Below, one piece after another: positions 48,249-61,153 of a DNA stretch of 64,000 nt. Position numbers and translations under genes: made by a program. This DNA comes from Capsicum annuum. Its lineage: Eukaryota > Streptophyta > Magnoliopsida > Solanales > Solanaceae. The stretch lies in assembly GCF_002878395.1 (NCBI RefSeq), contig NC_061120.1:118624405-118688404 (forward strand). Reading direction: 5' to 3'. Positions within the stretch are counted from its first letter, which is position 1. The number at the start of each line of letters is the position of its first letter. The notes below the pieces were generated by a model. It worked only from the letters and a program-made list of their open reading frames with translations, searched no databases and had not been told where the DNA came from.

Positions 48249-50543
48249 TTTCAGACCCAAACCTGTCGTGAGTAGCCTCTACACTATCCCACTAGTGGGT
48301 GAACTTGTTAAACCGAATACCCAATCATTGGACTTAATACAATTAATAAAAAACTATTAATTCCATTAACTAAATAGACTTCATCAAATATTCTAACAAC
48401 CATAACATTACAAAAGTATACAAATGGCTCAATACCGCAAGAACTGAAAGTCATTATAGCAAAAACAACTGACAAATATCAATAATTGGTTTAACACTGA
48501 AATGATAAGAAAAGTATCCAAATGTCAACACTGGGTTTAACCCTAAAATAATAAGAAAAGTATCCATGTGTGAAATAAGTGGACAAAAACTAAAAAGGGT
48601 GACTTATGGATGCCTCATAAATGTAGCACAACATGGATTCGATGCACGTCCTGGTCTAAGGTTGAGGTTTCAATTTAGTTGTTTGAAAATGCTATACACT
48701 CAACAAAAAAAACTAGAAGTAGTTTCAGTACAAAACCACAATGTACTAGTAGGATCATTGGCTAGCCTAAGATAATAAAGATAATAAATGTGAACAAATT
48801 ACTATAACCTTGTAAACAAGTGCAATCACGAATACTTAATAATTACCTTTAGATTATTATATTTCAACTTATCCTTCTAAGCAAAAATAAATGAAAACAA
48901 ATAATTATAAGTTAGTATAGGCAATATAATAAGTCAATACCATGACTAAATACAATACACCAAGTCCTAAATCATTACTTAAAACTATAAGTTTCACATA
49001 GTCTCAATTACTAAGTAATTACATATTAATTAAATTATACCTTTCAATTATACAATAGCCTAGACCACAAAAGATCTCAAGATGACAATAATAATATTAT
49101 CTTATTCACTCAAGAAAACCGATATATATCAATAACAACAAAATCAAATTCACTCAAGGAACCATGAAACTCACCAATACCATAAATACATATGGGGTCT
49201 AATGGTTTCCCACTAGCCATAACGTGTAGGGGACAATCTTAATGAATGTACAAAATATCCCAAACATCTAGTGTCTTCACCTTGTCCCAAACCAATGTGA
49301 TTCCACCCTTGAAAAATCCCCAACCTTATACTCCATGAGTTTCACCAATTCTTTGATATGCCTTTAATAGTTCACCTCACAATAATAACTAATATCACAA
49401 CAAGACCAATCACAAATGAGAATAAGATAATCACATTTGTACAACCACCAAGCCTTTAATACAACCTCATTGGATGTGATAAGACACTTAGGATAGCATT
49501 CACCAACAATGCCTTTTAAAATATGCATTGTAGCAAGTGAAAAAAGAAATAGTTAATTTGTACAAATTAAGTAAATTAATTTCTCAACTATATTTAACAA
49601 TCACCTACCTTAATCCAATCTTGCTCTTGCTCTAACGAACCTCAACCTTTCCCTTTCTCGCAACCTCATCATGGTTTCAGTCCAAAAATGACAATAAATA
49701 GCCTAGTAAAATTAAGGTTTATACCCTAATGCCAAAACACCAAGGCCAAATTCAAGATTATTTCATTATTCAAGGGTTTTATACCATCAGTCACCTTAAT
49801 TATACTAAATTCATGTGTATAGTGTTGAATTCTAAGCATCCTATATTAGTTTAGCTATTTTTAATAAAAAAACCACTAGTTTAAACCTAAACCAAAAAAC
49901 TAAACTAGAAAGTCCACCAAGTTCAATCCTTTCCGATACCCTAAACTAGTGATTTTAAGGTTAGTTATTTTAAAAAACTAGTCTAAAGGATAGAATTACT
50001 ACCTTAAGAAAGAAAATTGATGGAAAATCAAAGAATATCGCCATAAATTGCCTTTTCTATACCTTGAACGTATTTGGAATTTAAAATATATTTTGGAATA
50101 TTTTCTAAATTAATCGACACTTATCCCTACTATTGTAGTACCAATCCCGCTATAGCAGCATTGCTATAGTAGAATTTACCTGCTTTGGTAGGATTAACTG
50201 ACCATAATCCCACAATAGTGGGAATATTCTTATTATAGAGGGCCAATGGTAGTTGTTTTCCTCTGGCTATAGCAGCCTAGATGAGGCAGAAAGTTTGTCT
50301 ACCCCTAAAATGTCATATTTTACTACACACTCCTATATATTTGACATACTAAATTATCCCTGTTATGTCAAATAAGATATTCAACGTTACACTAACCTGA
50401 ATTAATTTCCAAAAGTTTCTATGGATCCCTTATCATCTTAACTACCACAAAAATAACCTCAAATAACATAACCATTAGCTAATCGATTCCCAGATTTTCC
50501 TAGACCATATTGTACTTGGATATCATCCAGGACTAGGCATACA
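48249..50543 (-). repeat. DELTA 3' LTR
   Basis: About 2.3 kb. It pairs with 61154-63345 through shared blocks such as ATATATCAATAACAACAAAA, TTAGGATA with TTTTAAAATAT, and TTTCTATGGATCCCTTATCA near the right end. On the minus strand it starts TGTATGCCTAGTCC at 50543. ORF 48566-48775 (plus) is accidental. Confidence 0.75.
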
Positions 50544-51960
50544 CATGTATCCTTTTATCCTCAATACTCCATATGAATGAAGTGTATAATATTGAGCTTC
50601 ACCACTCACTATTTTTTTCAAATTTTGTTCAAATTTTCATTGTCAAATTTTTTAGCCTTGATTTTATGAAGGAATTTTGACCTTATTGCCATACTAGCCA
50701 ACACTCCACCCCTTTAAGACATACTAAATAGCATAAACTGCATTGCTAGATTTTGAATCTCTCTAGCCAAAGGCCACCTTTATAATATGACACAAGAAAA
50801 AATACCCATACATAGAAATTACCAGCCTAATATGTTTACCTCCCTGTAGGCCTTGCCTAGATGATATTACATGGTCAAATAATACTCTTTTAGCATTTCC
50901 ATCTGTCGCCTCTACCTCCAATCTAGATTCTTCTGGATTAAAACTTGCTTTAAATTATGATGATATTTAAATACTTACACTAGACACCATAGAGGTAGCA
51001 TTTCCATATCTTATATGTGAAAACCACTTGTGTTAACTACAAATTATAGGTCAAAGAATTCTTCTCTTGAGACTTTAATTTCATTGAATCATAAGCAATC
51101 ACATTCCTATTATGCATCAACATAGCACCCTAACTAGAGCATAAATCCTCCAAAAACATAATAAATCTTTATCTTCAATTGGCAATATAAGAAAAAGAGT
51201 TGTGCTAAAAAGAGACTTGAGTTTTTTAAACATCTCCTCATACTTGTTAGACCAAATAAATAGCACATCCTTCTGCATCGGTACTATCAATATTGTAGTA
51301 ATAGAGGCAATGTTCTTGACAAACAAGCAATAGTAACTAACAAGACCTACACAATTTCAAACCTCAGTCATAGAGGTAGGTAAAACCCAACTCTTGACTG
51401 CTTGTGTAAAACTGCTTCAGCAACAAAGTTCCCAGAACAACTCGAATGTGACTTACATGTTCCTCCTTACTTTTGGAGTAAAATAATATGTCATTAATGA
51501 AAACAATCACAAATAAATCTAATAAAAACTTGAAAATACAATTCATCAAACTTATGAATGCTTTAGAAATACTTTTAACCCAAAGGACATCAGTAAGAAC
51601 TAATAATACCCACATTGAGTCCTAAAAGATATCTTGGGTATATACTTTGGTTGAATTTTTAATTAGTGATAGCCACACCTCAAATATATCTTGGAGAAAA
51701 CTGAAGTACTCTACAACAAGTCAAAAAGATCATCGATTTGAGGAAAAGAGTACTTACTCATAATGTTAAACTTATTTAACTCCTTATAATCAATACACAT
51801 TCTTATGACAACATTTATTTTCTCAACTAACAAAACTATATCACTGGAAGGGAAAGCACTGGGACACATTAATCCCTAACGCCTTGGGAGCACCCCCTAG
51901 ATATCACTTTATGCTTCGGACTACAAATATTCTCGAGCTAACCCATGACATCTAATCAAC
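50544..51960 (-). pseudogene. DELTA pol remnant: reverse transcriptase and RNase H
   Basis: Minus strand: RMCIDYKELNKFNIMSKYSF then PQIDDLFDLL and SKIYLRCGYH (51650-51820); palm VIVFINDILFYSKSKEEHVS with FIDD changed to FIND (51470-51510); thumb and connection FVKNIASITTILIVPMQKD and FKKLKSL (51200-51320); RNase H region NVIAYDSMKLKSQEKN near 51070. Stops and frame changes separate the blocks. No integrase or chromodomain is readable between 50544 and 50900, where it should be, so the end of pol is deleted or beyond recognition. Confidence 0.78.
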
Positions 51961-52517
51961 TAAGAATTCACATGAAAAGTGTACTAGCATATATAGAAAC
52001 TAAAGGTGAGCAATTTATGTCTGAATGTAAATATTTAATCTTTGGAAAAACTCCTTAAACCTAGAATATACATAGTCAAACAAGCCTCTACTGCTAATTA
52101 GAGAGCCACGGGGACAGACCCTAGCTAACCTTAACATAAATAGAATTTAAATAACTAAAACACTTTCATCAATGAATAAGAGTCTGGTAAGATGGGTCCT
52201 CAGACTATGAGGACTCACCAAAAGTTGGGATAAAGGTGATGATTACGATAGTCAATTACACTCCGAGAAAAAAGCACCAGAACCTATATTATAAGACAAT
52301 ATAGCACATAGACATATATGTGTGTCAGTACTTCTTGAATGTACTAAGTATGTGGAGGGTTAATGCATAAATAAAAATAAAATTGAACATATGTATACAC
52401 TTTCAAATGAGGCATACTAAGTGTAAATGACTCACCATGAAATTGAGTAAAACTAAAGGTTGTAGTGTCATAAAACATAGATAATAAATCATATGACTAA
52501 ACTTAGTGACCCATCAC
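51961..52517 (-). repeat. Truncated ALPHA LTR fragment
   Basis: AAGCCTCTACTG, GGGGACAGACCCTAGCTAAC and GTGTCAGTACTTCTTGAATG match the inner third of the ALPHA LTRs (compare 2340-2580 and 37060-37300). Both ends are missing. It lies directly beside the complete ALPHA LTR at 52518. Confidence 0.55.
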
Positions 52518-55099
52518 TATAACACCCCGAATCTGATACCCAGAATGCAATACAGTGCTAGAAATCTCAAAGGACCATAAGCTAACCCATGATAGATATC
52601 TATATCTGAGCATAGTATAGTATTCTGTATAATGCAGAAGACGGGCTGAAATTGCCATAAGGTTTAAATATCTAATAAAACATAATATCTGGAAATATGG
52701 TATATCAATACCAAAACTAAAGTAATTGTTTGACGAAGCTAGTCTGAAAGCCTCTAAAATATCTGAAAACTCTATTGTTGATGGGACATGTCCCCAACTA
52801 ACTTCATCTACTAAAGCTAAACTAATGATGTAATAAAATAATTAGGATATCCTTAGTGATAAGGACTTACTACAAATATACTGTTGCTGGATGAATTAGA
52901 AGCTAAGTGCGATCGAGAACTTAAGCATCCAAAACTATGGTATAAAACACCATAGAGTAGAAGAAAAGTATGCATCAGTATGTTTGAATGTACTGGTATG
53001 CAAATTATGATACGGTGAATCCATGGGGTTTATAAGCATGAACAATACTAACTGACTGAATAACATGAATGTGAGAATATATACATGAATATGTTATTGC
53101 AAATAAGATTGTGATAATACTGACTACTGATTCTAAATACTAATAACATGAGTTTTGTATAACTGATATACTATTAACTGAGTAACTGTGTTTGACAGTC
53201 CTGATCCCGATAGTACTAGCTGAGTTCAGTATTAAACTAAGTGACTGTATCTGACCGTTTTGCATTTGAAGAACTATTTGAGTTCCTTTACTAAGACTGA
53301 GACTGAGACTGTGGGAAGTAGTTATCTAACTGACATACCCCTATTTTATATAGAGTTGGGGTCTAATCTATAACCCAAATTGGAAGAGTATTAATACAGA
53401 GACACCGGTAAAGACAAGCTATGAGTGACCCTCATCTAGTAGTGTGCCCATAAGAGAATAGTGGGACCTTCATCTGATAGAGCTAACAAACCTCATCAAC
53501 CCTCAACTGTCAGTGTTGATGTTTCACCCTATGCTGGCTACATAGTTCTGGAACACAATGATTACTTCTAAGTATCACAACATCTGCTGGCAGTCTGTGT
53601 TCCCATCCTTGGGTTCACTAGAAGCTAAATCCTACTCCCATCTGAATAAACACTGAACATGATTAACTGAACTAAAATGGACTGAGTTCATTTAGTTCCA
53701 TTGACAAATAGAATACTACTGAGATTAATGAATAATAAAGATTTTTTGGATTACTGGGATAACTAAGTTTACTGAAGTTTCCTTAGTCATGAGACTTACT
53801 GAATTCTTCTGAGCATGGCTTGACTGAGAGTATCTTGAAAACCTAATACTGGCTCTAGGCACACAGCTAAACTATGGGGTATTAAATGCCCCCAGGTCTC
53901 GACAGCATAAAATTGACAAGACACGACACTTCTTGAACACAGGAAAACTATCAACAATTATAATACAATAAGTTGGGGATTTCAAGAAGCTGTTGGTTAT
54001 CATAACCTTGTACATGTATAGGAAAGCATATAAACATATAATGATTTCATAAACTCTAATCCCATGAACATTCCATCTAGCAAATATGATGCATAAAAAT
54101 AATATGGGAGACATTTTGAACATGAGGGTAAGCATGCATTTACCATTTAGGTCACAATTGAGCTATATAAATAATTTCCATTCTCTTAGGCATTTTACAA
54201 AGACCTAGGATGCATGACTTAGGGCTTAGGCATGAATGTCAAATTAATACTTCAAATTTCCTTCATTGAACTTAATTTCATCAATTTCAATCCATAGATT
54301 AACATAATTTCATGAAAACATATTAAAGATACCAACTTGGTAATCGTACAACAATATAACAATGGTCATAAATAAATCCACAACATAAAAATCACAATTT
54401 ATTATTTAAAACTGGATTCTTGAGCTTCATGGATGAAAGGAATACATGAATGAACACTTGACATACCTTCGATGGAAAATTATTAAAGATTAACGGTGGA
54501 ATCTCCTAGATTAGAACCTTCGATTGAATAACCTAGACTTGTTCTTGAGATATTTTGGGAGAAACAACTAAATTTTAGTGAAAACCAAGTTGAATCTCCT
54601 ATTATAGGCTTATATAGGGGTGGAAAATTGTCTATTTTACCTTTAAAGATGCGGACATTTAATGACTAAAAATTAAGCATCAATGCAATTGGCGACGTGA
54701 TGTGTCGATGGCTTTGATGCAATACCAGATGCATCGCTCCATGATAAGTCCAAGCTTTAGTAGTTTTGACTCTAGCAACCTGTAACAATGTTAACAAGCG
54801 TGATAGGTGATGCGGCGTGCCAAGATCGCTTTGGTACACTATTTGGGGACGCCAAACATTGTCTAAATGAGGTCCTAAAAATTTAAAACTTGTCCAGGAA
54901 CACCTATTGACCTCCCTGGTCATAAATTAACACAAATACGGACCACTAAAGGATATTAACGTTGAGAAATGAGATTGCCAACTTTTGAAGGCTAAAATTA
55001 AAGTAAGTCTGGAAACTTAGTTAGAATTTTCAAAGTCTGAGCCCCTTGACAAGTCTAAAGGACTGAATTAAGTTTAGAAATTTTTTGCACGGTCTTATA
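52518..55099 (-). repeat. ALPHA 3' LTR (third copy)
   Basis: 2582 bases. On the minus strand it starts TATAAGACCGTGC at 55099 (TG changed to TA) and ends GGGGTGTTATA at 52518. It aligns with ALPHA-1 and the gag-only element's LTR, including GGGACATGTCCCC (52780) and CCCCCAGGTCTCGA (53889). ORFs 53872-54135 and 54666-54923 are accidental. Confidence 0.82.
54609..54620 (-). promoter_or_regulatory. TATA box of third ALPHA LTR
   Basis: The minus strand reads CCCCTATATAAG, matching 4131-4144. Confidence 0.58.
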
Positions 55100-55114
55100 A
55101 TATTTCCCCCCTTG
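55100..55114 (-). other. Polypurine tract of third ALPHA copy
   Basis: The minus strand reads CAAGGGGGGAAATAT immediately before the LTR start. Confidence 0.78.
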
Positions 55115-56740
55115 TGAACATTTATCTTTGAATGAGACTGACTGAGATGGGAGAAATGATAAACTGAAGTACATACTGAATATGACAACTGAAACATAAG
55201 TACATAATTGACATTACTGAGCAGGCATATCTAATGCATCATTTTATGACTGAGCTGATAGATGAATGTATGACTGAGAGTATTGATAAGCTAATCGCGC
55301 ATATTTGATCTGCGAGTACATAACTAAACTGACATATAAATTTATGACTAAATATTCAATTGTATTTGATACCATGTTTTAAATGGAAAACTGAGCATAA
55401 AATGTATACCAAGTTTGTAACTAAAATCTAAACATGAAAGTAAATAATCTTTGGGAAAGCTATTAACTTATGTTGTGTCTGAGTTTGCGGTGAAGAGGTG
55501 AGGATACTTGGTCCGCATATCTACTTCTAATTCCAAAGTAGCTCCCTCAATGGACTGATTCCGCCAAAGAACTTTGACTAGAGGGACTTCTTTATTATTC
55601 AATCTGCAAATCTGATAGTCAAGAATTTCAACTGGATTTTTTCTCATATGAGAGATTGGTCTGAATATCTACGCCCTCAATAGTGACTACAACTGCTGGG
55701 TCACTTATGCGCTTATTTAAGTAGGGTACATAAAAGATTGGATGAACTAAAGCTAGATCTGAAGGAAATTTTGAGCTCATAAGCTACTTTGCTAAAGTGA
55801 CCAAGAATTGTGAAAGGGCCAATATACTGGGGAATAAGTTTTCCTTTCTTGCCAACTCTCTTCACTCCCTTCATGGGAAAAAATTTCAGGTACGTAAAGT
55901 CTCCAATCCTCAAACTCGAGGTCCTTTTTAAACACATATGAATGGGAATATGAGAACATGACTGAGTCTATAACGTGTGACATGGACTGAGTATCGTGAA
56001 CTGAGATGATCCTTTTAGTACATGGCCTACTACTGAGATTGGATCTAGAAGGTCAACCTATGGGTACCCACTACTCCAAAATATGTTTTTTACGTAAAGA
56101 TATAGTGGCATGTTTATGTCATGAAAGTTCTGGGGATTATGGTGTATCTCCACCTTGGGGCGCTATGTCCCTTGAAGAATACTGAATTTAGTGAGATGTT
56201 GAGGAAAACTAGGGCGATACACAAGGAACCTATGAACTTATTCGTGACTGTATATCTGGGATCTGAGATTGAGACATGAAACATGAACCGAGTTGTACAC
56301 GCAACTACCTGGTTGATCCATCTTTAAATGGTTACCTTCATGAGACTTTAGATAGTGTGATTAGATGGTATAAAAATTAGGAAGCCACACCATATGAACT
56401 TGTTAGTTTGACTACTAAACTGAATCACTAGCTTTACGAACTAACTCATGCTAAAAAAATATTCTTAACTGGAGTCTTTCTTTGATACTTTTTTGTAGAG
56501 ATCTAGTGACTATAGGGAGAAAAAAAATCCTAGCCTATTCTAAGAAAGACTTCTAAATAGGGGATCACCATAATTATCAGATGCTTGTATTAGGAGGCAA
56601 TGTCTATGAAACATCATCTAAGATAGAGTGACTATGCCTTAAGCACTGCATCTAAAATTTTAAAGTTTAGACATATCTCTCAAATACTCCTTCAACTATA
56701 CTATCTTCCTTAGTACAACATATCACTTGAGACTACAGAA
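55115..56740 (-). pseudogene. Third ALPHA copy: spacer and last part of pol
   Basis: The pol end is readable at 55713-55983 on the minus strand: SLRIGDFTYLKFFPMKGVKR, VGKKGKLIPQYIGPFTIL, KVAYELKISF. This is the post-integrase segment that binds the integrase core to the chromodomain; the frame shifts once within it. 55115-55440 and 56120-56400 match the spacer of the gag-only element. Protease, RT, RNase H, integrase core and gag are absent. It is a 3' remnant, cut near 56500-56740 where the next LTR begins. Confidence 0.72.
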
Positions 56741-59348
56741 AATATTCACATGGGTGTTGAGCATGAATAGATAAACATACTAACTTATCTGATTAATTGC
56801 ATGGCTAATAGCTGAATATTGAGAATGTAAGACTAAAATGTACTTAGTCTGAATAACTAGACTGAAACTATAAAGCATTTTGCATAAAAGGTAATGATTG
56901 ACTGGGTAATATGAGATAACTGAGCATGAATGACTGAAAACTATATTATCGTAAGAAAATCTAGACCAAGCATATAATATGATTTGGAAATATTTTACAA
57001 ACAGAGGTACTAAAATACTAATAAATGAGTAACTAATGACTATATGCCCTGGTCGGGTAATGCTCAAACTTACTGAGCTTTTGATCAGACTACTGGACTC
57101 AGACAGGGACTGATATTTTAGCTAAGATGGTAAATGAGAAGGTAACCATAACTAAGACTATAAATGAGACTGAATGTTGTTTTTTGATAACTGAGATTTA
57201 GACTGATACTATAACTAATAACTAAAAGCCATGGTCCTGTAGGACTATCTAAGTTTTTTAATTAACATCGATTATTGAATTGATGCTATAAATCAGGCTT
57301 AAGGGATAGAACATCAATATCACAGATTTCACTGAGGGATCTAAATTGAGGGTATACGTGACATAATTTGAGTAAATCTAATCACTGGGAGTAGGGCATA
57401 GGTCATGTGAGCTTAGTATACTGTAAAGCATGGCATGACGTTTCTGTACTCATGGAACATGCTTTGCAACACTGGGAGAAGTAGATCTCTTTGAACTGAT
57501 ACTGATTAACAGAACTAAAAATAGTGGTATTATTTAGCGAAGCTAAAACTGATTTTACTAGATTCTGATGACGGATGGAATATAATGAGTTCTAAGGACT
57601 GATTAAGAGTACTGAAGTTATTAAGATTTACTGTGATTACTTAGGTTACTAAGCACTGAGATTACCGAGAATACTGAACTACTAAGATTACTGAGTTTTC
57701 CCGAGTCACATGACTGACTGATTTCAATAGATCATGACTTGACTGAGAGTATCATGAAAGCATGGCATGACTCTGGAATAAATTTTTTGTGTACAAGTAC
57801 CCCCAGGAATCAATGTAAGGAAATTGATACACATGACTGACTTGATCAAAAGAGTAGAGTCCTTAATCCACAATATCATAAATAAGTGATTTCATAGTGA
57901 GCATGGTTCTTAACAATCTATTTCATAGAAGGGAATTTCATACAACATGTATATAGTTGCATAACTTTCAATATCATGCTCACTACATATTACAACCACA
58001 ATCCATAATATCATAACTTGGGGAATTTCATGAAGTACATGGGTATTCTACATCTTGTACATGAGTTGGTTTTTGCAAGTAAGCATAACATAATTCCATA
58101 GGACTAGTTCATGAGTAATCCAACAGCGCTCATAAGACACATTATCAACTTGGATGACATTGAATCATAGGGGCCTATCATGAATCCTTCACTTAGTCAC
58201 AATTTAGCTATAATCTATGTTTTCTAGTCTTTTAGGTATTTTATCAAACACTTTACATGCACAACTTGGGCATAGGTGTAAATCATACAATTACTCATCA
58301 TAAATAATCAAACTTACATGTTTTCAACTCATATAATGTCGTAGATTCATAATATCACATAAAGATTCTGTCTTGGCATCATTCAACACATAAACATGAT
58401 CAACAATCCATTCATATCATGAAAACCATAATATATAGTTTTAGAAAAAAAAAAGGGTTCTTGAACTTCATGGACGAAAGGAGTCTATGAATGAACACAG
58501 GCATACCTTAGAAAGGAAACCTCAAGGATTTACTGGAGTGTTTTTGGATTGGGAAACTTAATTCTTGATTATCTTGGAAAAAGGCTTGAATCTTACTTTT
58601 GAGAGATGAGTTTGTTGGAAACCCTAATCTTATGGTTGAGAGTATAAGAGAGGCTTTTTGAGATTCTTAACTGAAGAAAAATGGGAAAAGTTACACCTCT
58701 TTAGGGTTATAAGTCGTGGAAGGTGAAAGGAAATGAACAAAATACCCTTGCAAAAATGCCCTTTTATTGCTGGAAAAATGTACTTGACGCCTTCCGTGAC
58801 AGGCCGTCAGGTCCGTCATAGGCCGTCACGATTGGCCATCATAAAAGGGGTTCAAATTCTTTGTTTTCTGCCCAGGGCTGATGACATCATTAGAAATATC
58901 ATCAAAATGTGACGACCTCATTAAAAAGGTTGTCAAAACATGATAGCCCATTAGAAACGTCGTCACCATTTTCCATCTTGAATGATGGAATAAAATGGGG
59001 ATAACTCTTTGCTCTGTTATCATAATTAGGAAAAATTGGTATCGTTGGAAAGATAATTCAAAGTGATTTCACTTGATATATAGTACAACACCCAGTTCAT
59101 CATATACAATAAGTTATGGTCGATTGAAGTTGACCTAAGTTTTGACGCTCACTAAAACTTGAACGATAGGAAAGCTTTCAACTTGTACTTGAGTTAGGGG
59201 ACTTCGATGATCTAAATTCATGCTCAAATAGATTCCCACACTACATAATTGATTAACACACTAAATTTAGATAGGATTTGAGACTTTTGAAACATCCACG
59301 CATAGGAATGACGAATTTTCTTTCTAGTCCAAAATGTGGGGTATTACA
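56740..59348 (-). repeat. ALPHA LTR (fourth copy), truncated at its inner end
   Basis: On the minus strand it begins TGTAATACCCCACATTTTGG at 59348. It contains the ACCCCCAGGAATC box (57799) and a CATGACTTGACTGAGAGTATC block shared with the others. The inner end, with GGGACATGTCCCC and the terminal CA, is missing, and the exact left limit is uncertain by about 200 bases. It may be the 5' LTR of the third ALPHA copy or a solo LTR. Five bases outside (ATATG) do not match those before 52518 (ATCAC). ORF 56780-57067 is accidental. Confidence 0.68.
58795..58935 (-). promoter_or_regulatory. Two small hairpins upstream of the LTR TATA position
   Basis: CGTGAC (58795-58800) pairs with GTCACG (58825-58830). 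TGACGACCT (58910-58918) pairs with AGGTTGTCA (58927-58935) with one mismatch. GGCCGTCA/GTCC repeats lie between. They sit in the GC-rich segment upstream of the presumed TATA (AGTATAAGAG, near 58640). Confidence 0.45.
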
Positions 59349-61130
59349 ATATGCAAGGAAAATTTTATAAATACATAAAAATAAGTTGAACATAGATAAA
59401 AAAAACCATACCCATCGAATCACAGATAAGAATTACTTCTAATAATAGAATCTAAACCCCTTATCTTAGATTTTCTTAAGAAGGCATAACAATGAGATTT
59501 ATCATAAATATTGGCAACCTCTCTAGCATGATATGCACCACCTTTCCCTTCATTTCCACTACCTTGATTTAGACTATTTCCACCTTGATGATTACCGCAC
59601 CTACCCTATGGGTGACCTCTACAATTACCAATTATACCTCTACTATCTGGAACCATAGCTCTAGTATGTTGTTGACCCAAAAAATAAGTTTGTCCACTGC
59701 AATCTCTCTTAAAGTACCCCCACAACACCACAAGTATAGTAAGCTTGGTTGAGGGAAGGCCATTTAGTAGAAGAAAATAAAGACACTTGGCTTTTCACTA
59801 ATGAGGATTATTGTGTGGTCCCTCATTGGACCCATTGTAGATGCTAGCAATTCTAACTGAATAGGATGATCCGAATAATATTTATGACCACAATCCTTAG
59901 AATAAGAACCTCTAAAGTTACCCTCATTCTGAGATTCTTTGTTATAACCTTGTCCTGGCTAACCTATTTTAATCATACTACATTTTTTCACATAATTAGT
60001 ATCGTTATTAAAGCTCTTTCCAGCAGAAAACATCTGTATAGAAAAAACTAATAATTCGGTGTTCAAATACTTTTACTAAAGCCAAATTTTTTATACCAAG
60101 CAACTGTGTAGTAGAATGATATTGTGCATAGGACTTAGCCTCATAGGCTGCAACAGACATACTGCCTTATTTAAGGGCAAAAAACTTATTTTTCATATGA
60201 TTATAAAAGGTATAGGGTACATACTTCTCCAAAAATTAATTATGGAACTGTGTCCATGTCAATTGAGGTAAAGCAGGAGACCGACATTCCACGTCAGCAC
60301 TCAACAACTACTTTGCATCACCCATTAGTTGGAAGGATACAAAATCAACAATATGCTACCCCACAATAGCCATTTTATTTATCCTCTCATAACCATCAAC
60401 TATGAACATAAATAGATCCTCTATCATAGAATCAAAATAGGTAGGAGGTTTTATTATCAAATATTAAGATAAAATATCATGTTCTGTCTCAGTCATCAGG
60501 ACCAACATCAGGCGCTTAAAGACCTTTCTCCCTAAGGCCTCTTCAATTTTTGGAGTAAAAGTATTAATAGGTTGAACAATGGTAAATTGATAAGCAGTCA
60601 TAGAAGGCGTGGATCCAATACCTGCTTACAATATCAAAATACAAGAACATGCTAAATCATCTCAAACAACATTAGTGGAGGAGATGCACCTAGTATAACT
60701 GGTACTTCCTCCCCATGCTCCGAAACTTCCTTATTCATAATCTCATCATGTTGATCCTAGGGTGTGAGAGGTGTCTCAAATCTCTATTATGCCAGATTAG
60801 CTGCATCACAACATCCAACACTGGCAGGTGTTTCTCCACTTCTCCCTCCTTCCCTACCCCTTATTCTACCTTAAACAACCGTTTTCATAGTTTGAACTAC
60901 TGGTACGGGAGATGCTATGCTAGATATAATGGCTTTCATTCTCACTATCTATAGACAATGAGTAAAGAGGCCAGATACTAAAATATCATTTAGAATCAAG
61001 ATACAAAGTAAGAGAATAAAGAAATGATAATTTCCTTATGTCCTATAGCCTCTCAAATAAAAGTACAAACATCCTTGTACCATTTCGTAAGACTTTACCA
61101 GACCGAATTTAGGTACCATTAGATCAATTA
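59349..61130 (-). pseudogene. DELTA gag, broken
   Basis: Minus strand: FDSMIEDLFMFIVDGYERIN near 60400, ECRSPALPQLTWTQFHN then FLEKYVPYTFYNHMKNKF (60200-60280), and GSMSVAAYEAKSYAQYHSTT near 60120. A zinc-knuckle remnant (YYTCGVV, one extra base, then YFKRDC) lies near 59700-59740. It has the same Gag type as BETA (ECRP..PLTW, GxMSVAxYE). Several stops, mostly TAG. ORFs 59866-60051 and 60715-60954 on the plus strand are shadows. Upstream (61136) is the primer-binding site. Confidence 0.82.
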
Positions 61131-61135
61131 GCCTT

Positions 61136-61150
61136 GCACTCTGATACTAA
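61136..61150 (-). other. Primer-binding site of DELTA element
   Basis: The minus strand reads TTAGTATCAGAGTGC, close to the initiator-tRNA-Met site, three bases from the LTR edge. Confidence 0.8.
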
Positions 61151-61153
61151 CTT

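Noticed and set aside
56780..57067. 95-codon minus-strand ORF with several hydrophobic stretches
   Set aside because: Inside the fourth ALPHA LTR; not conserved at the same place in the other ALPHA LTRs.
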